Source: Actinomycetota bacterium
GTDB lineage: Bacteria; Actinomycetota; Acidimicrobiia; Acidimicrobiales; CADCSY01
Direction of reading: 5' to 3'
Assembly (NCBI GenBank): GCA_004366205.1
Contig: SIRW01000092.1
Location: forward strand, 1 to 33,842
DNA length: 33,842 nt
Made by a program: the position numbers and the translations under genes. The notes under the pieces are model-generated. The model saw nothing but the letters and a program-made list of their open reading frames with translations, had not been told where the DNA came from and ran no database searches. This document shows positions 16,629 to 24,105 of this stretch, one piece after another (the stretch's first letter is position 1; each line of letters starts with the position of its first letter).

Positions 16629-16842
16629 CCGCACGGCTTTCCGGACCCCGCGCGCCCACATACGACGTCCACCGTCCGCAAAGCGGCGGGCCGCCGGCCC
16701 CCGCACGGCTTTCCGGACCCCGCGCGCCCACATACGACGTCCACCGCCCGGAAAGCGGCGGGCCGCCAGCCCCCGCACGGCTTTCCGGACCCCGCGCGCC
16801 CACATACGACGTCCACCGTCCGCAAAGCGGCGGGCCGCCGGC
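16629..16842. repeat. Three 72-bp tandem repeats, each with an imperfect inverted repeat
   Basis: Copies start at 16629, 16701 and 16773, each beginning CCGCACGGCTTTCCGGACCC and ending in a GGCGGGCCGCCGGC-like stretch. Copies 1 and 3 are almost identical; copy 2 differs at a few bases, reading CCCGGAAAGC where the others have TCCGCAAAGC. Within each copy GGCTTTCCGGAC pairs imperfectly with the GTCCGCAAAGC (or GCCCGGAAAGC) arm around a loop of about 25 nt holding a GACGTC palindrome. The repeats fill most of the 380-bp gap between the two cell-wall genes (16490-16869). Outside them, 16490-16628 and 16843-16869 show nothing I can name. The unit is a multiple of three, so frames stay open through it, but the signal peptide begins downstream, which argues against coding. 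Confidence 0.92.
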
Positions 16843-16869
16843 GTGTGCGGGCGAGCGGGGCGAGGGCCG

Positions 16870-18708
16870 TCACCGGCGCTCGTGCGGAAGGGGGACCGTG
16901 GGGGTGAGGGCTGCGCCGGAGCGGAGGCCGGCGCCCAGGATGGCAGCGCCAGCCCCGTCCTGCACGAGGGCGATGCGGTGGGCCACGACGGCGCTGGTCA
17001 GGGCCTCGAGGGCGCGGCGGCACCCCGGTGGGCGGCCGGCGAGCGCCAGGGCCACCTCCCGCTGCACCGCGGGGTCGGTGGTCATGCGGTCATGGGCGCG
17101 GGCGCCGCCGAGCGGGACGACGACGTTCGTGGCGCCGTCGACCCGGCTGCGCAGGGCGGGCACGACCAGGTCGCCCGACACCGCGATCGAGGTCAGCGGG
17201 ATGTGGTCGGGCACCGGCGCCCGGCTGAGCTCGCGCACGAGCGGGGACGTCTCGGCGAGCTGCTGCACGGCGGGCCGGGTGGGATCGGCCGTGCCGCCGC
17301 TGAGCCGGCCGAGTCCCAGGGCCGCGAGCTGCCCGGGTGTGCCCGAGGTGGCCAGCGCGACGCCGGCCGTCGCCAGGTTGGCGCCCTCGTGGGGCGACCC
17401 CAGCGTCACCACGGCGCTGATCTCCGGGAGGGTGGGATCGAGCGGACCCGCACCGGCCAGGGCGAGGCGGGTCACGACGCCGCCCTGGGAGTGGGCGACG
17501 ACGTCGACGGGCACGCCCGGGTGGGCGTGGCGGATCGCCTCGAGCAGGTCGCGCACGTGGGCCGCCGACGCCCGGAGGTCACCGGTGGAGTCTGCGGCCG
17601 TGTAGTCCCGGACCGGCACGCCGGTGAGGGCGCCCACCCCCGGGACCCGGCCCCCGCGGTAGGACGCCTGCACCACGTCTGCGGGGTCGTAGCCCAGGGC
17701 CTCGGCGTCCACACCGAGCACCGCCGCCTTCCCGCCCGCGGAGCCCAGGCCACCGACCAGCACGAGGATTCGGCGGCCGTCCCGGGGGGGCACCGGCTCG
17801 GTGGCGGGCGTGCAGTCCCCACGTGCGGTCCACCAGTCCCAGGCGGCGGCCAGCGTGGCGACGGCGCCCGCCGCCGGGTCGACGGCTCGTGCGTAGTGGA
17901 CGGCGAGGAGGGCGAGGCGGAGCCGGTCGTGGAGGTCGTCGAGGGCGTAGCGCGCCGAGGTGGCGGCCGCGGCGCGCAGCCACTCCCCCGCGGCCGACCC
18001 GGCGGCCCACCCCGCCCCGACCAGGGCCCCGCCCGCGGCCCGCCCGGCGTGGCGGAGGGCGCGCACCAGCCCGGCGCGCTCCTCGACGGCCGGCAGCGGC
18101 CCCCGCCCCTCGTGGGGAACGAGGTGGACGTGCCAGCGGCTTCCGCTGAGGAGGAGGGCGGGGTCGAGGTATGCGTCGCCGGCCCGGGCTCCGAAGTGCA
18201 GGGCGCCGGCGGTGGCGCCGACCACCTGCCCGGCGGACACCTCGTCACCCCGCCGGACGGTGGTCTCGGCCAGGAACGAGTAGCTGGTACGGATGCCGTC
18301 GGCGTGGAGCACCACCACGTGGCGGCTGGTGCCGATCTGACCGGCGAAGGTGACCACCCCGGGGGCGGCCGCCCGCACCGGGTGCCCCGGCGCCGTGGCG
18401 TAGTCGATGCCCCGGTTGCCGGGCCCGTAGGGGTGCGCCGGAGGCCGGAACGGGTCGACGAGCGCGGCGTCGACCGGCGCTTCGTAGCGGACGAGGTCGC
18501 CGGCGGCAGCCACGGGCGCCGCCAGCGGAACGGCCGTGACGAGCACCACCATGGCCACGAACAGGCCGGTGCCGCCGGGCCATCGGGTCGGTGCCGGCAG
18601 CGACGGGGCCGTCCCGCCGTCGTGCACCTGCGAGGAGCGGTGCGGACCACCCGGATGGTGGGGCGCGGCGGGATCGGAACGGGCGGGACGGGGGCGCTCG
18701 GAGCGCAC
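16870..18708 (-). CDS. Exported fusion: degenerate LytM/M23 domain plus alpha/beta-hydrolase (lipase-like)
   Basis: 612 residues from GTG at 18708 (GAGGGGG upstream). A membrane/signal segment lies at about 47-70 (GLFVAMVVLVTAVPLAAPVA). Residues about 75-185 follow the LytM/M23 pattern (NRGIDYATAPGHPVRAAAPG, VRRGDEVSAGQVVGATAGAL) but lack most zinc/catalytic histidines: the HxxxD His is N98 (D102 kept), the YxHL His is F145, and the first His of HxH is A169 (H171 kept). A helical linker follows, then an alpha/beta hydrolase (about 310-560) with nucleophile motif AHSQGG (S407) and plausible partners D513 (SGDLVVP) and H539 (GARAHD). GSPHEGANLA is typical of lipases/PGAP1-like hydrolases. In many actinobacteria an M23 gene sits near rpsB; the fusion and the loss of ligands are the unusual points. 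Likely a non-catalytic wall-binding module carrying an active esterase (inference). Confidence 0.85.
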   Translation of the reverse strand: MRSERPRPARSDPAAPHHPGGPHRSSQVHDGGTAPSLPAPTRWPGGTGLFVAMVVLVTAVPLAAPVAAAGDLVRYEAPVDAALVDPFRPPAHPYGPGNRGIDYATAPGHPVRAAAPGVVTFAGQIGTSRHVVVLHADGIRTSYSFLAETTVRRGDEVSAGQVVGATAGALHFGARAGDAYLDPALLLSGSRWHVHLVPHEGRGPLPAVEERAGLVRALRHAGRAAGGALVGAGWAAGSAAGEWLRAAAATSARYALDDLHDRLRLALLAVHYARAVDPAAGAVATLAAAWDWWTARGDCTPATEPVPPRDGRRILVLVGGLGSAGGKAAVLGVDAEALGYDPADVVQASYRGGRVPGVGALTGVPVRDYTAADSTGDLRASAAHVRDLLEAIRHAHPGVPVDVVAHSQGGVVTRLALAGAGPLDPTLPEISAVVTLGSPHEGANLATAGVALATSGTPGQLAALGLGRLSGGTADPTRPAVQQLAETSPLVRELSRAPVPDHIPLTSIAVSGDLVVPALRSRVDGATNVVVPLGGARAHDRMTTDPAVQREVALALAGRPPGCRRALEALTSAVVAHRIALVQDGAGAAILGAGLRSGAALTPTVPLPHERR

Positions 18709-18750
18709 GGGACCCCCTCGGGACGAGCGGCGCGAGGGGGAGGTGGGGGC

Positions 18751-18756
18751 AGGCTA
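18751..18756 (-). promoter_or_regulatory. Candidate -10 box TAGCCT for the LytM-lipase gene
   Basis: TAGCCT in the 80-bp gap after whiG; the context CTAGCCTGCCCC resembles that upstream of comM (CTAGCCTGCGCC, 23255-23260). A start about 7 nt later would leave a leader near 36 nt with the GAGGGGG site. No clear -35. Confidence 0.4.
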
Positions 18757-18788
18757 GGCCGCGGCGCGGGGCGGGGGAAAGGGGTGGT

Positions 18789-19568
18789 TCAGGCGGGCTC
18801 GCGCTCGGAGGCGGCCAGCTTCGAGCGCAGGTGGATCACCGACTTGGTGTGGATCTGGCACACCCGGCTCTCGGTGACGCCGAGGACCTCGCCGATCTCG
18901 GCGAGCGTGAGGCCCTCGTAGTAGTAGAGCGTGAGGACGATCTTCTCGCGCTCGGGCAGCCGGTTGATGGCGTCGGCGAGGATCTGGCGCATCTCCTCGA
19001 CCTCGTAAGCCGCCATGGGCCCCGCGCCCGTGTCGGCGATGGTGTCCCCGAGGGTCATGGCGTCGCCGCGGTCGCCGCCGCCGAGCATCTCGTCGAGGGC
19101 GACGAGACCGACGAAGGAGATCTGGCTGAGGGTCGACTGCAACTGGTCGACGGACATGTCGACCTCGGCGGCGAGCTCGGCGTCGGTGGGGCTGCGGTGC
19201 AGCTCGCCTTCCAGCTTGGCGTAGGCGCGCTCGATGGCGCGGGCCTTGGAGCGTACCGACCGGGGAACCCAGTCGATGGAGCGCAGCTCGTCGAGGATGG
19301 CGCCTTTGATGCGGGCGATGGCGTAAGTCTCGAACTTGAACCCCCGCTCCGGCTCGAACTTGTCGATGGCGTCGATGAGCCCGAAGATCCCGTAGCTGAC
19401 CAGGTCGGCCTGCTCGACGTTCTGCGGCAGGCCGACGGCGACACGACCGGCGACGTACTTGACGAGCGGCGAGTAGTGGACGATCAGCTGGTCGCGGACC
19501 GACGGATCGCCGGTCTGCTTGTAGCGAGACCAGAGCCGGTCGATCTCCGCTTGGTCATCGACTGTCAC
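18789..19568 (-). CDS. whiG: RNA polymerase sigma factor, FliA/WhiG family
   Basis: Group 3 sigma factor; in Streptomyces WhiG starts sporulation of aerial hyphae, while relatives in motile bacteria drive flagellar genes. 259 residues from GTG at 19568. Region 2: [20 protein letters not shown] and [20 protein letters not shown], then [18 protein letters not shown]. Region 3 is about 125-190. Region 4: [20 protein letters not shown] then [20 protein letters not shown]. Length and order are complete. It overlaps xerC by 14 bp and is followed by the exported LytM-lipase and SpoIID-like genes. No flagellar gene is in the window, so the WhiG-versus-FliA role cannot be decided here; the symbol follows the actinobacterial locus. 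Confidence 0.9.
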   Translation of the reverse strand: MTVDDQAEIDRLWSRYKQTGDPSVRDQLIVHYSPLVKYVAGRVAVGLPQNVEQADLVSYGIFGLIDAIDKFEPERGFKFETYAIARIKGAILDELRSIDWVPRSVRSKARAIERAYAKLEGELHRSPTDAELAAEVDMSVDQLQSTLSQISFVGLVALDEMLGGGDRGDAMTLGDTIADTGAGPMAAYEVEEMRQILADAINRLPEREKIVLTLYYYEGLTLAEIGEVLGVTESRVCQIHTKSVIHLRSKLAASEREPA

Positions 19569-20466
19569 GTGGGTCCTTCGCCCGGGGATGGGTCTGCGCG
19601 TGCACGGCGCGGAGGCGCTCTTTGCTCACGTGAGTGTAGTGCTGCGTGGTCGCGAGGTCGGCGTGGCCCAGCAGCTCCTGCACGGCGCGCAGGTCGGCGC
19701 CGCCGTCGAGGAGGTGGGTGGCGAAGGTGTGCCGCAGGGCGTGCGGATGGGTGGGTCTGTTGGCGCGCCGGTCGAGCAGGCGCCGGACGTCGCGGGGCGA
19801 GAGCCGGCGGCCCCGCCGGTTGAGGAAGAGGGCGTCGTCGGGCGTCTCGGCCGTGCACAGGGTGGGGCGACCCCGATCCAGCCACGCCCGCACGGCCTCG
19901 ACGGCGGGCTGGCTGACCGGCACCTGGCGCTGCTTGCCGCCCTTGCCCCGGACCCGCACCTCGGCGGTGTCGAGGCGGACGTCGCCGGGAGCGAGCGAGC
20001 ACAGCTCGCCGACCCGGAGCCCGCTGCCGTAGAGGAGCTCGAGCACAGCCGCGTCACGCAACTGGACCCCTTCGGGATCGCTCGCCACCCGGGCGGGCGG
20101 GTCGTCCAGCAGCGCGGCCAGCTCGGCGTCGCGCAGCACCGTGGGCAGGCGGCTCTCGCCCCGGGGGGCGGCGAGGCCCCGGCTGGGGTCGACCGGGAGG
20201 CGCCCGCTGCGGTGGAGCCAGCGGAAGTACCGCCGCAGGGCGGAGGCCTTGCGGGCGAGGGAGCGCTTGGCGTAGCGCCGGGTGGCCAGGTGGGCCAGGT
20301 AGCGCCGCAGGACGATGCGGTCGACCGCGGCGGGACCGGTGAGGCCGCCCCGGCCCGCCCACTCGACGAACGCCTCGACGTCGCGCCGGTACGCGGCCAC
20401 GGTGTTGTCGGCCACGGAGGTCAGCGACCGCGTGAACTCGTCGAGGTGCCACGCCACCGCCGCCAC
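19555..20466 (-). CDS. xerC: Tyrosine recombinase XerC
   Basis: Site-specific recombinase that resolves chromosome dimers at dif with a XerD partner. 303 residues from GTG at 20466: N-terminal SAM-like core-binding domain (1-100) and catalytic domain with the full set R151 (GSGLRVGE), K175 (RGKGGKQR), H242 and R245 ([10 protein letters not shown]), H268 (LLGHADL) and Y277 (QHYTHV). A TACCGT hexamer at 20465-20470 ends 7 nt before a second in-frame GTG at 20457, so the true start may be three codons later and leaderless. It lies between dprA (upstream) and whiG, with which it overlaps by 14 bp. No dif-like site was recognised nearby. Confidence 0.95.
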   Translation of the reverse strand: MAAVAWHLDEFTRSLTSVADNTVAAYRRDVEAFVEWAGRGGLTGPAAVDRIVLRRYLAHLATRRYAKRSLARKASALRRYFRWLHRSGRLPVDPSRGLAAPRGESRLPTVLRDAELAALLDDPPARVASDPEGVQLRDAAVLELLYGSGLRVGELCSLAPGDVRLDTAEVRVRGKGGKQRQVPVSQPAVEAVRAWLDRGRPTLCTAETPDDALFLNRRGRRLSPRDVRRLLDRRANRPTHPHALRHTFATHLLDGGADLRAVQELLGHADLATTQHYTHVSKERLRAVHAQTHPRAKDPRDSR

Positions 20467-20470
20467 GGTA
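20465..20470 (-). promoter_or_regulatory. Candidate -10 box TACCGT for xerC-whiG
   Basis: TACCGT (TANNNT) overlaps the first possible GTG and ends 7 nt before the second GTG (20457), the spacing seen at proS. If active it implies a leaderless xerC-whiG message beginning at 20457. Confidence 0.4.
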
Positions 20471-20517
20471 CCGGTGGGGGGCGCCCGCGCCGGTGACCCC
20501 GCCCGCCGGGCCGCGCC

Positions 20518-21675
20518 TCACGGCACCCGCTCCCACCACGCGCCTTCGCGGCGGAGCCAGCCGTCGCGGGCCAGGGACTCGAGGTGCAGGCTGACCGGCC
20601 CGACCGGCGCGCCCAGCCGCAGGGCCACCTGGTCGATCGACGCCGGCTGCCACCCGACGGCGTCGAGCACGGCCCGCTCGTCGCGGCTCGGCCTCGGCCG
20701 GGCCGTCGATCCCCGCTTCGGGGGCGCCGGCTGGAGCCCGAGCGCCGCGAGCACGTCGCGGACGTCGCGCAGCAGGCCGGCTGCACCCTCGGCGATCAGC
20801 GCGTTGGTGCCCGCCGACGCCGCGCTGCGCACCGGTCCGGGCACGGCGAGGATCGTGCGGCCCCGGGTGTCGGCGGCGTTGACCGTGTGCGTCGAGCCGC
20901 TCTGGGCGTGGGCCTCGACCACGACGAGCACCCGGGCGAGGGTGGCGATGATGCGGTTCCGGGCCGGGAAGCGCCAGGCCTCGGGTCGGGCGCCGAGCGG
21001 CGCCTCGGCGAGCAGGACGCCCCGCTGCGCCACCCGCCGCCACAGCTCGGCGTGCCGGCGCGGGTAGACGACGTCGAGGCCGCTGCCGACGACGCCCACG
21101 GGCGGTGCCCCACCTTCGGGCTCGAGGGCGCCCACGTGGGCCGCCCCGTCGATGCCGGCCGCGAGCCCGGAGACGACGGCGACGCCCGCGGCGGCCAGCT
21201 CCCGACCGAGCTCGCGGGCGACCTCCCGGCCGTAGTAGGTGCAGCGCCGGCTGCCGATGATCCCGACCGCTGGCAGCTCGACCGCCCGGTCGAGGTCACC
21301 GAGGCTGAACAGCACGGCTGGGCCCTCGGCGTCCTCGGCCAGCACGGTCGGGTAGCCGGCCCCTCCCCGCATGGCGATGCGGACGCCGGCGTCGACGTGG
21401 GCCGCCCAGAGCGATCCGACGTCGGTGAGGCGGGCCTCCTGCGACCAGCGGCGAGCGACCGCCGCCGGGTCGGTGGTCGACCGTTCCGGCTCGAGCTCGA
21501 CCACCCACGCCGCCCGGCCCTCGACGACCTCGGCCCACGCCGCGCTGGGCGGCAGCGCGTCGAGCAGCCGTCGGAGGCGGATCGGACCCATGCCGGGCAG
21601 GCCCGAGAGCGCGACGCCGTACGCCTCGGCGGGCACACCGGCACCCGCACCCTCGCCCGGCGTGACGCCGCTCAC
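20518..21675 (-). CDS. dprA: DNA-processing protein DprA
   Basis: Binds incoming single-stranded DNA and loads RecA during natural transformation. 385 residues from GTG at 21675, whose GTGA overlaps the comM stop. N-terminal helix-hairpin-helix-like region (ALSGLPGMGPIRLRRLLDAL), then the Rossmann core (about 105-310): VGIIGSRRCTYYGREVAREL, VVSGLAAGIDGAAHVGAL, FPARNRIIATLARVLVVVEA, SGSTHTVNAADTRGRTILAV. C-terminal winged-helix (ERAVLDAVGWQPASIDQVAL) ends with GAWWERVP. It is in one unit with comM, as in many bacteria. Confidence 0.95.
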   Translation of the reverse strand: MSGVTPGEGAGAGVPAEAYGVALSGLPGMGPIRLRRLLDALPPSAAWAEVVEGRAAWVVELEPERSTTDPAAVARRWSQEARLTDVGSLWAAHVDAGVRIAMRGGAGYPTVLAEDAEGPAVLFSLGDLDRAVELPAVGIIGSRRCTYYGREVARELGRELAAAGVAVVSGLAAGIDGAAHVGALEPEGGAPPVGVVGSGLDVVYPRRHAELWRRVAQRGVLLAEAPLGARPEAWRFPARNRIIATLARVLVVVEAHAQSGSTHTVNAADTRGRTILAVPGPVRSAASAGTNALIAEGAAGLLRDVRDVLAALGLQPAPPKRGSTARPRPSRDERAVLDAVGWQPASIDQVALRLGAPVGPVSLHLESLARDGWLRREGAWWERVP

Positions 21676-23192
21676 GACGCCACCCCTGCCAGCGCGAGCC
21701 CGGTGCGCTCCACGCGCAACGCCAGGGCGGTGCAGACGTGCTCGTCGGTGACGGGGCCACCGCCCTGCAGGTCGGCGAGGGTGCGGGCGACCCGCCGGAC
21801 CCGGGCGAGGCCGCGGGGGCTGAGCTCGCCGCGCCGGATGCGGTCCTCGAGCAGCAGCACCGCGCCGGGCCCGAGCGGCACGACCTCGTCGAGCAGGGAC
21901 GCCGGGAGCTCGGCGTTGGCCCGCACACCCCGGGTGAGGGCGATCTCCCTGGCGGCCGCGACCCGGGCGGCCACGACGTCGCTCGGTTCGCCCGCCGGTC
22001 CGCCCAGGAGATCGGCGGGCTCGGGCCGGTCGAGCTCGATGCGCAGGTCGAAGCGGTCGAGGATCGGCCCCGAGAGCCGGCGTTCGTAGCGGGCTCGGGC
22101 GGCGTCGGAGCACCGGCACGCCCCCGGGCCGCCCCCGTCCCCGCACGGGCACGGGTTCATGGCGGCGACGAGCAGGAAGCGGGCGGGGAAGGTCACGCTC
22201 GCCCGGGCCCGGGCGACGCGCACGACGCCGTCCTCCAAGGGCTGCCGGAGTGCGTCGAGCACGTGCGGCGCGAACTCGCCGAGCTCGTCGAGGAAGAGGA
22301 CGCCGCCGTGGGCGATCGAGATCTCGCCCGGTCGCATCCAGTAGGTGCCCCCGCCGATGAGCGACACGGCCGAGGCGCCGTGGTGCGGCGCCCGGAAGGG
22401 CGGGCGGCGGACGAGCCCGCTCGGGGGCAGCGGCAGGCCGGCGGCGGAGTGCACGCGGGTGGCCTCGAGGGCCATGGTGCGGTCGAGCGGGGGCAGCAGG
22501 CCCGGGAGCCGGGAGGCCAGCATGGTCTTTCCCGCCCCCGGCGGGCCGACCATGAGCAGGTGGTGGCCGCCGGCCGCCGCGACCTCGAGCGCGAGCCGGC
22601 CCACGGCGTGCCCCCGCACCTCGGCCAGGTCAGGCGGGGGTGGCCCGGGCGGCACCGGCGCCGCCGGCGGCGCGTCCGGCCACGGCGCCTCGCCCCGGAG
22701 CGCCTGCACGACCTGACGGAGCGACGACACCGCTCGGACCCGGTGCCGGCCGACCAGTCCCGCTTCGGAGGCGCAGCCCGCGGGGACGACGACGGTGGGC
22801 TCGGCGACGGCGTCGACGAGCGAGACCATCCCGGGCACCCGGCGGAGCGTGCCGTCGAGGCCGAGCTCACCGAGGAAGGCGGCGCCCTCGACCTGCTCGG
22901 GCTGCAGCTGACCGGTGGCGACGAGCACGCCGACGGCGATGGCGAGGTCGAGGCCCGACCCCGCCTTCTTCAGGTCGGACGGGGCCAGGTTGACGATGAT
23001 CTTGCGGTTCGGCCACTCGACGCCGTCGGTGTGGTCGAGGGCGGCGCGCACCCGGTCACGGGCCTCGCGGCAGGACACGTCGGGCAGGCCGACGACGGTG
23101 AACGCCGGCAGGCCCTTGCCGACGTGGACCTCGACGCGGACAGGGTTGCCCTCGACGCCCAAGAGGGTGGCGGACGGGATGCTTGCGAGCAC
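21672..23192 (-). CDS. comM: YifB/ComM family Mg-chelatase-like AAA+ ATPase
   Basis: Hexameric helicase that helps branch migration during natural transformation. 506 residues from GTG at 23192, with GGAGGAGG upstream. N-terminal Lon-like fold (GNPVRVEVHVGKGLPAFTVV, NLAPSDLKKAGSGLDLAIAV), then the AAA+ domain: Walker A VGPPGAGKTML, FRAPHHGASAVSLIGGG, Walker B GGVLFLDELGEF, sensor region and a Cys cluster CPCGDGGGPGACRC, then the C-terminal Mg-chelatase helical domain (SPRGLARVRRVARTLADL). Complete length. It starts the comM-dprA unit; its 93-bp upstream gap holds a TAGCCT box and a short hairpin. Confidence 0.95.
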   Translation of the reverse strand: MLASIPSATLLGVEGNPVRVEVHVGKGLPAFTVVGLPDVSCREARDRVRAALDHTDGVEWPNRKIIVNLAPSDLKKAGSGLDLAIAVGVLVATGQLQPEQVEGAAFLGELGLDGTLRRVPGMVSLVDAVAEPTVVVPAGCASEAGLVGRHRVRAVSSLRQVVQALRGEAPWPDAPPAAPVPPGPPPPDLAEVRGHAVGRLALEVAAAGGHHLLMVGPPGAGKTMLASRLPGLLPPLDRTMALEATRVHSAAGLPLPPSGLVRRPPFRAPHHGASAVSLIGGGTYWMRPGEISIAHGGVLFLDELGEFAPHVLDALRQPLEDGVVRVARARASVTFPARFLLVAAMNPCPCGDGGGPGACRCSDAARARYERRLSGPILDRFDLRIELDRPEPADLLGGPAGEPSDVVAARVAAAREIALTRGVRANAELPASLLDEVVPLGPGAVLLLEDRIRRGELSPRGLARVRRVARTLADLQGGGPVTDEHVCTALALRVERTGLALAGVAS

Positions 23193-23236
23193 GGGGACCT
23201 CCTCCAGAGGGGTTCGGGAGGAGGGCCGTCACGCCG

Positions 23237-23260
23237 GCCCACGAGCGTGGGCGCAGGCTA
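23237..23260 (-). promoter_or_regulatory. comM leader: TAGCCT box followed by a short perfect hairpin
   Basis: A -10-like TAGCCT at 23255-23260 is followed two bases later by GCCCAC-gctc-GTGGGC (23237-23252). The hairpin has no T-run, so it is not an ordinary intrinsic terminator; it would lie at or near the 5' end of the comM message if the box is used. Confidence 0.35.
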
Positions 23261-23285
23261 GCGGGGGGGTGTATCAGTCACGGCG

Positions 23286-24083
23286 TCAGCTGCCCGTGAA
23301 CCGGGGCTCGCGCTTCTCCATGAAGGCCTGGACGGCCTCGGTCATGTCGGCGGTGCCGAAGTTGACGGTCTGGCAGCGGGCCTCGTCCTCGAGGGCCTGC
23401 TCCATGGAGGTGGCAAAAGCGTTGTTCAGCAGCGTCTTGGTCATCGACAAGGCGATGGGCGGGCCGGCGGCGAGTCGGGCGGCCCAGCCGGCGACGAAGG
23501 CGTCGAGCTCGTCGTCGGGCACGACGCGGTTGACGATGCCGATCTCGCGGGCCTCCTCGGCGTCGATGATGTCCGCCAGCAGGGCGAGCTCCTTGGCCTT
23601 GTGCAGGCCGATCAGGCGGGGGAGCAGCCACGACCCGCCGAAGTCGATCGACAGGCCCCGCCGGGCGAAGATCTGGCTGAACCGGGCGCTCGCACCCGCC
23701 ACCACCAGGTCGCACCCCAGCGCGAGGTTGAGCCCGGCCCCGGCGGCGACGCCGTTCACCTTGGCGATGGTGGGCTTGGCCAGCCGGTGCAGCGCCAGGG
23801 CGGTGTCGCCGATGATGCGCATCCTGGTCAGGCCATGCTGGGTCATGGCCTCGGGGTCGGCCAGGTCGGCGCCCGAGCAGAACGCGTCACCCGCCCCGGT
23901 GACGACCAGGACCCGGTCCTCGGGGTTGCGGGCCACCTCCACGAACGTGGCGTAGAGCTCCTGCCACATGCGGGCGTTGGCGGCGTTCTTGCGCTGAGGG
24001 CGGTCGAGCGTGAGGGTGACGATCCCGTCGGCCCGCTCGACGCGGATGGTCTCGAGGTCGGCCGGCCCGTTTCGATCTGCCAT
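23286..24083 (-). CDS. Enoyl-CoA hydratase/isomerase family protein
   Basis: Crotonase-fold enzyme acting on acyl-CoA thioesters. 265 residues from ATG at 24083; an in-frame TTG 11 codons upstream has no ribosome-binding site. Oxyanion-hole segments GAGDAFCSGADL and NGVAAGAGLNLALGCDLVVA are intact. The stretch FSQIFARRGLSIDFGGSWLL carries Asp (D147) where true hydratases have the second catalytic Glu and lacks the first Glu, a pattern seen in isomerase/PaaG-like members, so isomerization or an unusual substrate is likelier than classic hydration (inference). It sits between comM and yraN, genes that are usually neighbours in actinobacteria, and is divergent from a 38-residue membrane-protein gene with only 22 bp between the starts. 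Confidence 0.9.
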   Translation of the reverse strand: MADRNGPADLETIRVERADGIVTLTLDRPQRKNAANARMWQELYATFVEVARNPEDRVLVVTGAGDAFCSGADLADPEAMTQHGLTRMRIIGDTALALHRLAKPTIAKVNGVAAGAGLNLALGCDLVVAGASARFSQIFARRGLSIDFGGSWLLPRLIGLHKAKELALLADIIDAEEAREIGIVNRVVPDDELDAFVAGWAARLAAGPPIALSMTKTLLNNAFATSMEQALEDEARCQTVNFGTADMTEAVQAFMEKREPRFTGS

Positions 24084-24091
24084 GGCGGGCG

Positions 24092-24099
24092 ACGATACT
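24092..24099. promoter_or_regulatory. Overlapping divergent -10-like boxes (TATCGT minus; GATACT plus)
   Basis: On the minus strand TATCGT (24092-24097) ends 8 nt before the enoyl-CoA hydratase ATG. On the plus strand GATACT (24094-24099) ends 6 nt before the GTG of the small membrane-protein gene. Neither gene has a Shine-Dalgarno, so both may be leaderless and compete for the same 22 bp. Confidence 0.45.
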
Positions 24100-24105
24100 T
24101 GGCCC

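Noticed and set aside
16629-16842. CRISPR array
   Set aside because: The units are contiguous with no unique spacers, only three copies, and no cas genes are near. The same holds for 30546-30731.
16490-17023. N-terminal extension of the SpoIID-like protein through the repeats (three copies of VDVVCGRAGSGKPCGG)
   Set aside because: A signal peptide starts just after GTG at 16489, and the extension would overlap the LytM-lipase gene; the repeated Walker-like GSGK is an accident of the repeat.
16078-18921. A 947-codon plus-strand open frame crossing the SpoIID-like gene, the repeats and the LytM-lipase gene
   Set aside because: It overlaps two well-supported minus-strand genes and passes through the tandem repeats only because 72 is divisible by three.
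19555-20516. A dif site or integrated element near xerC
   Set aside because: XerC here is in its usual housekeeping position with all catalytic residues; no 28-bp dif-like palindrome, attachment repeat or phage gene is seen.
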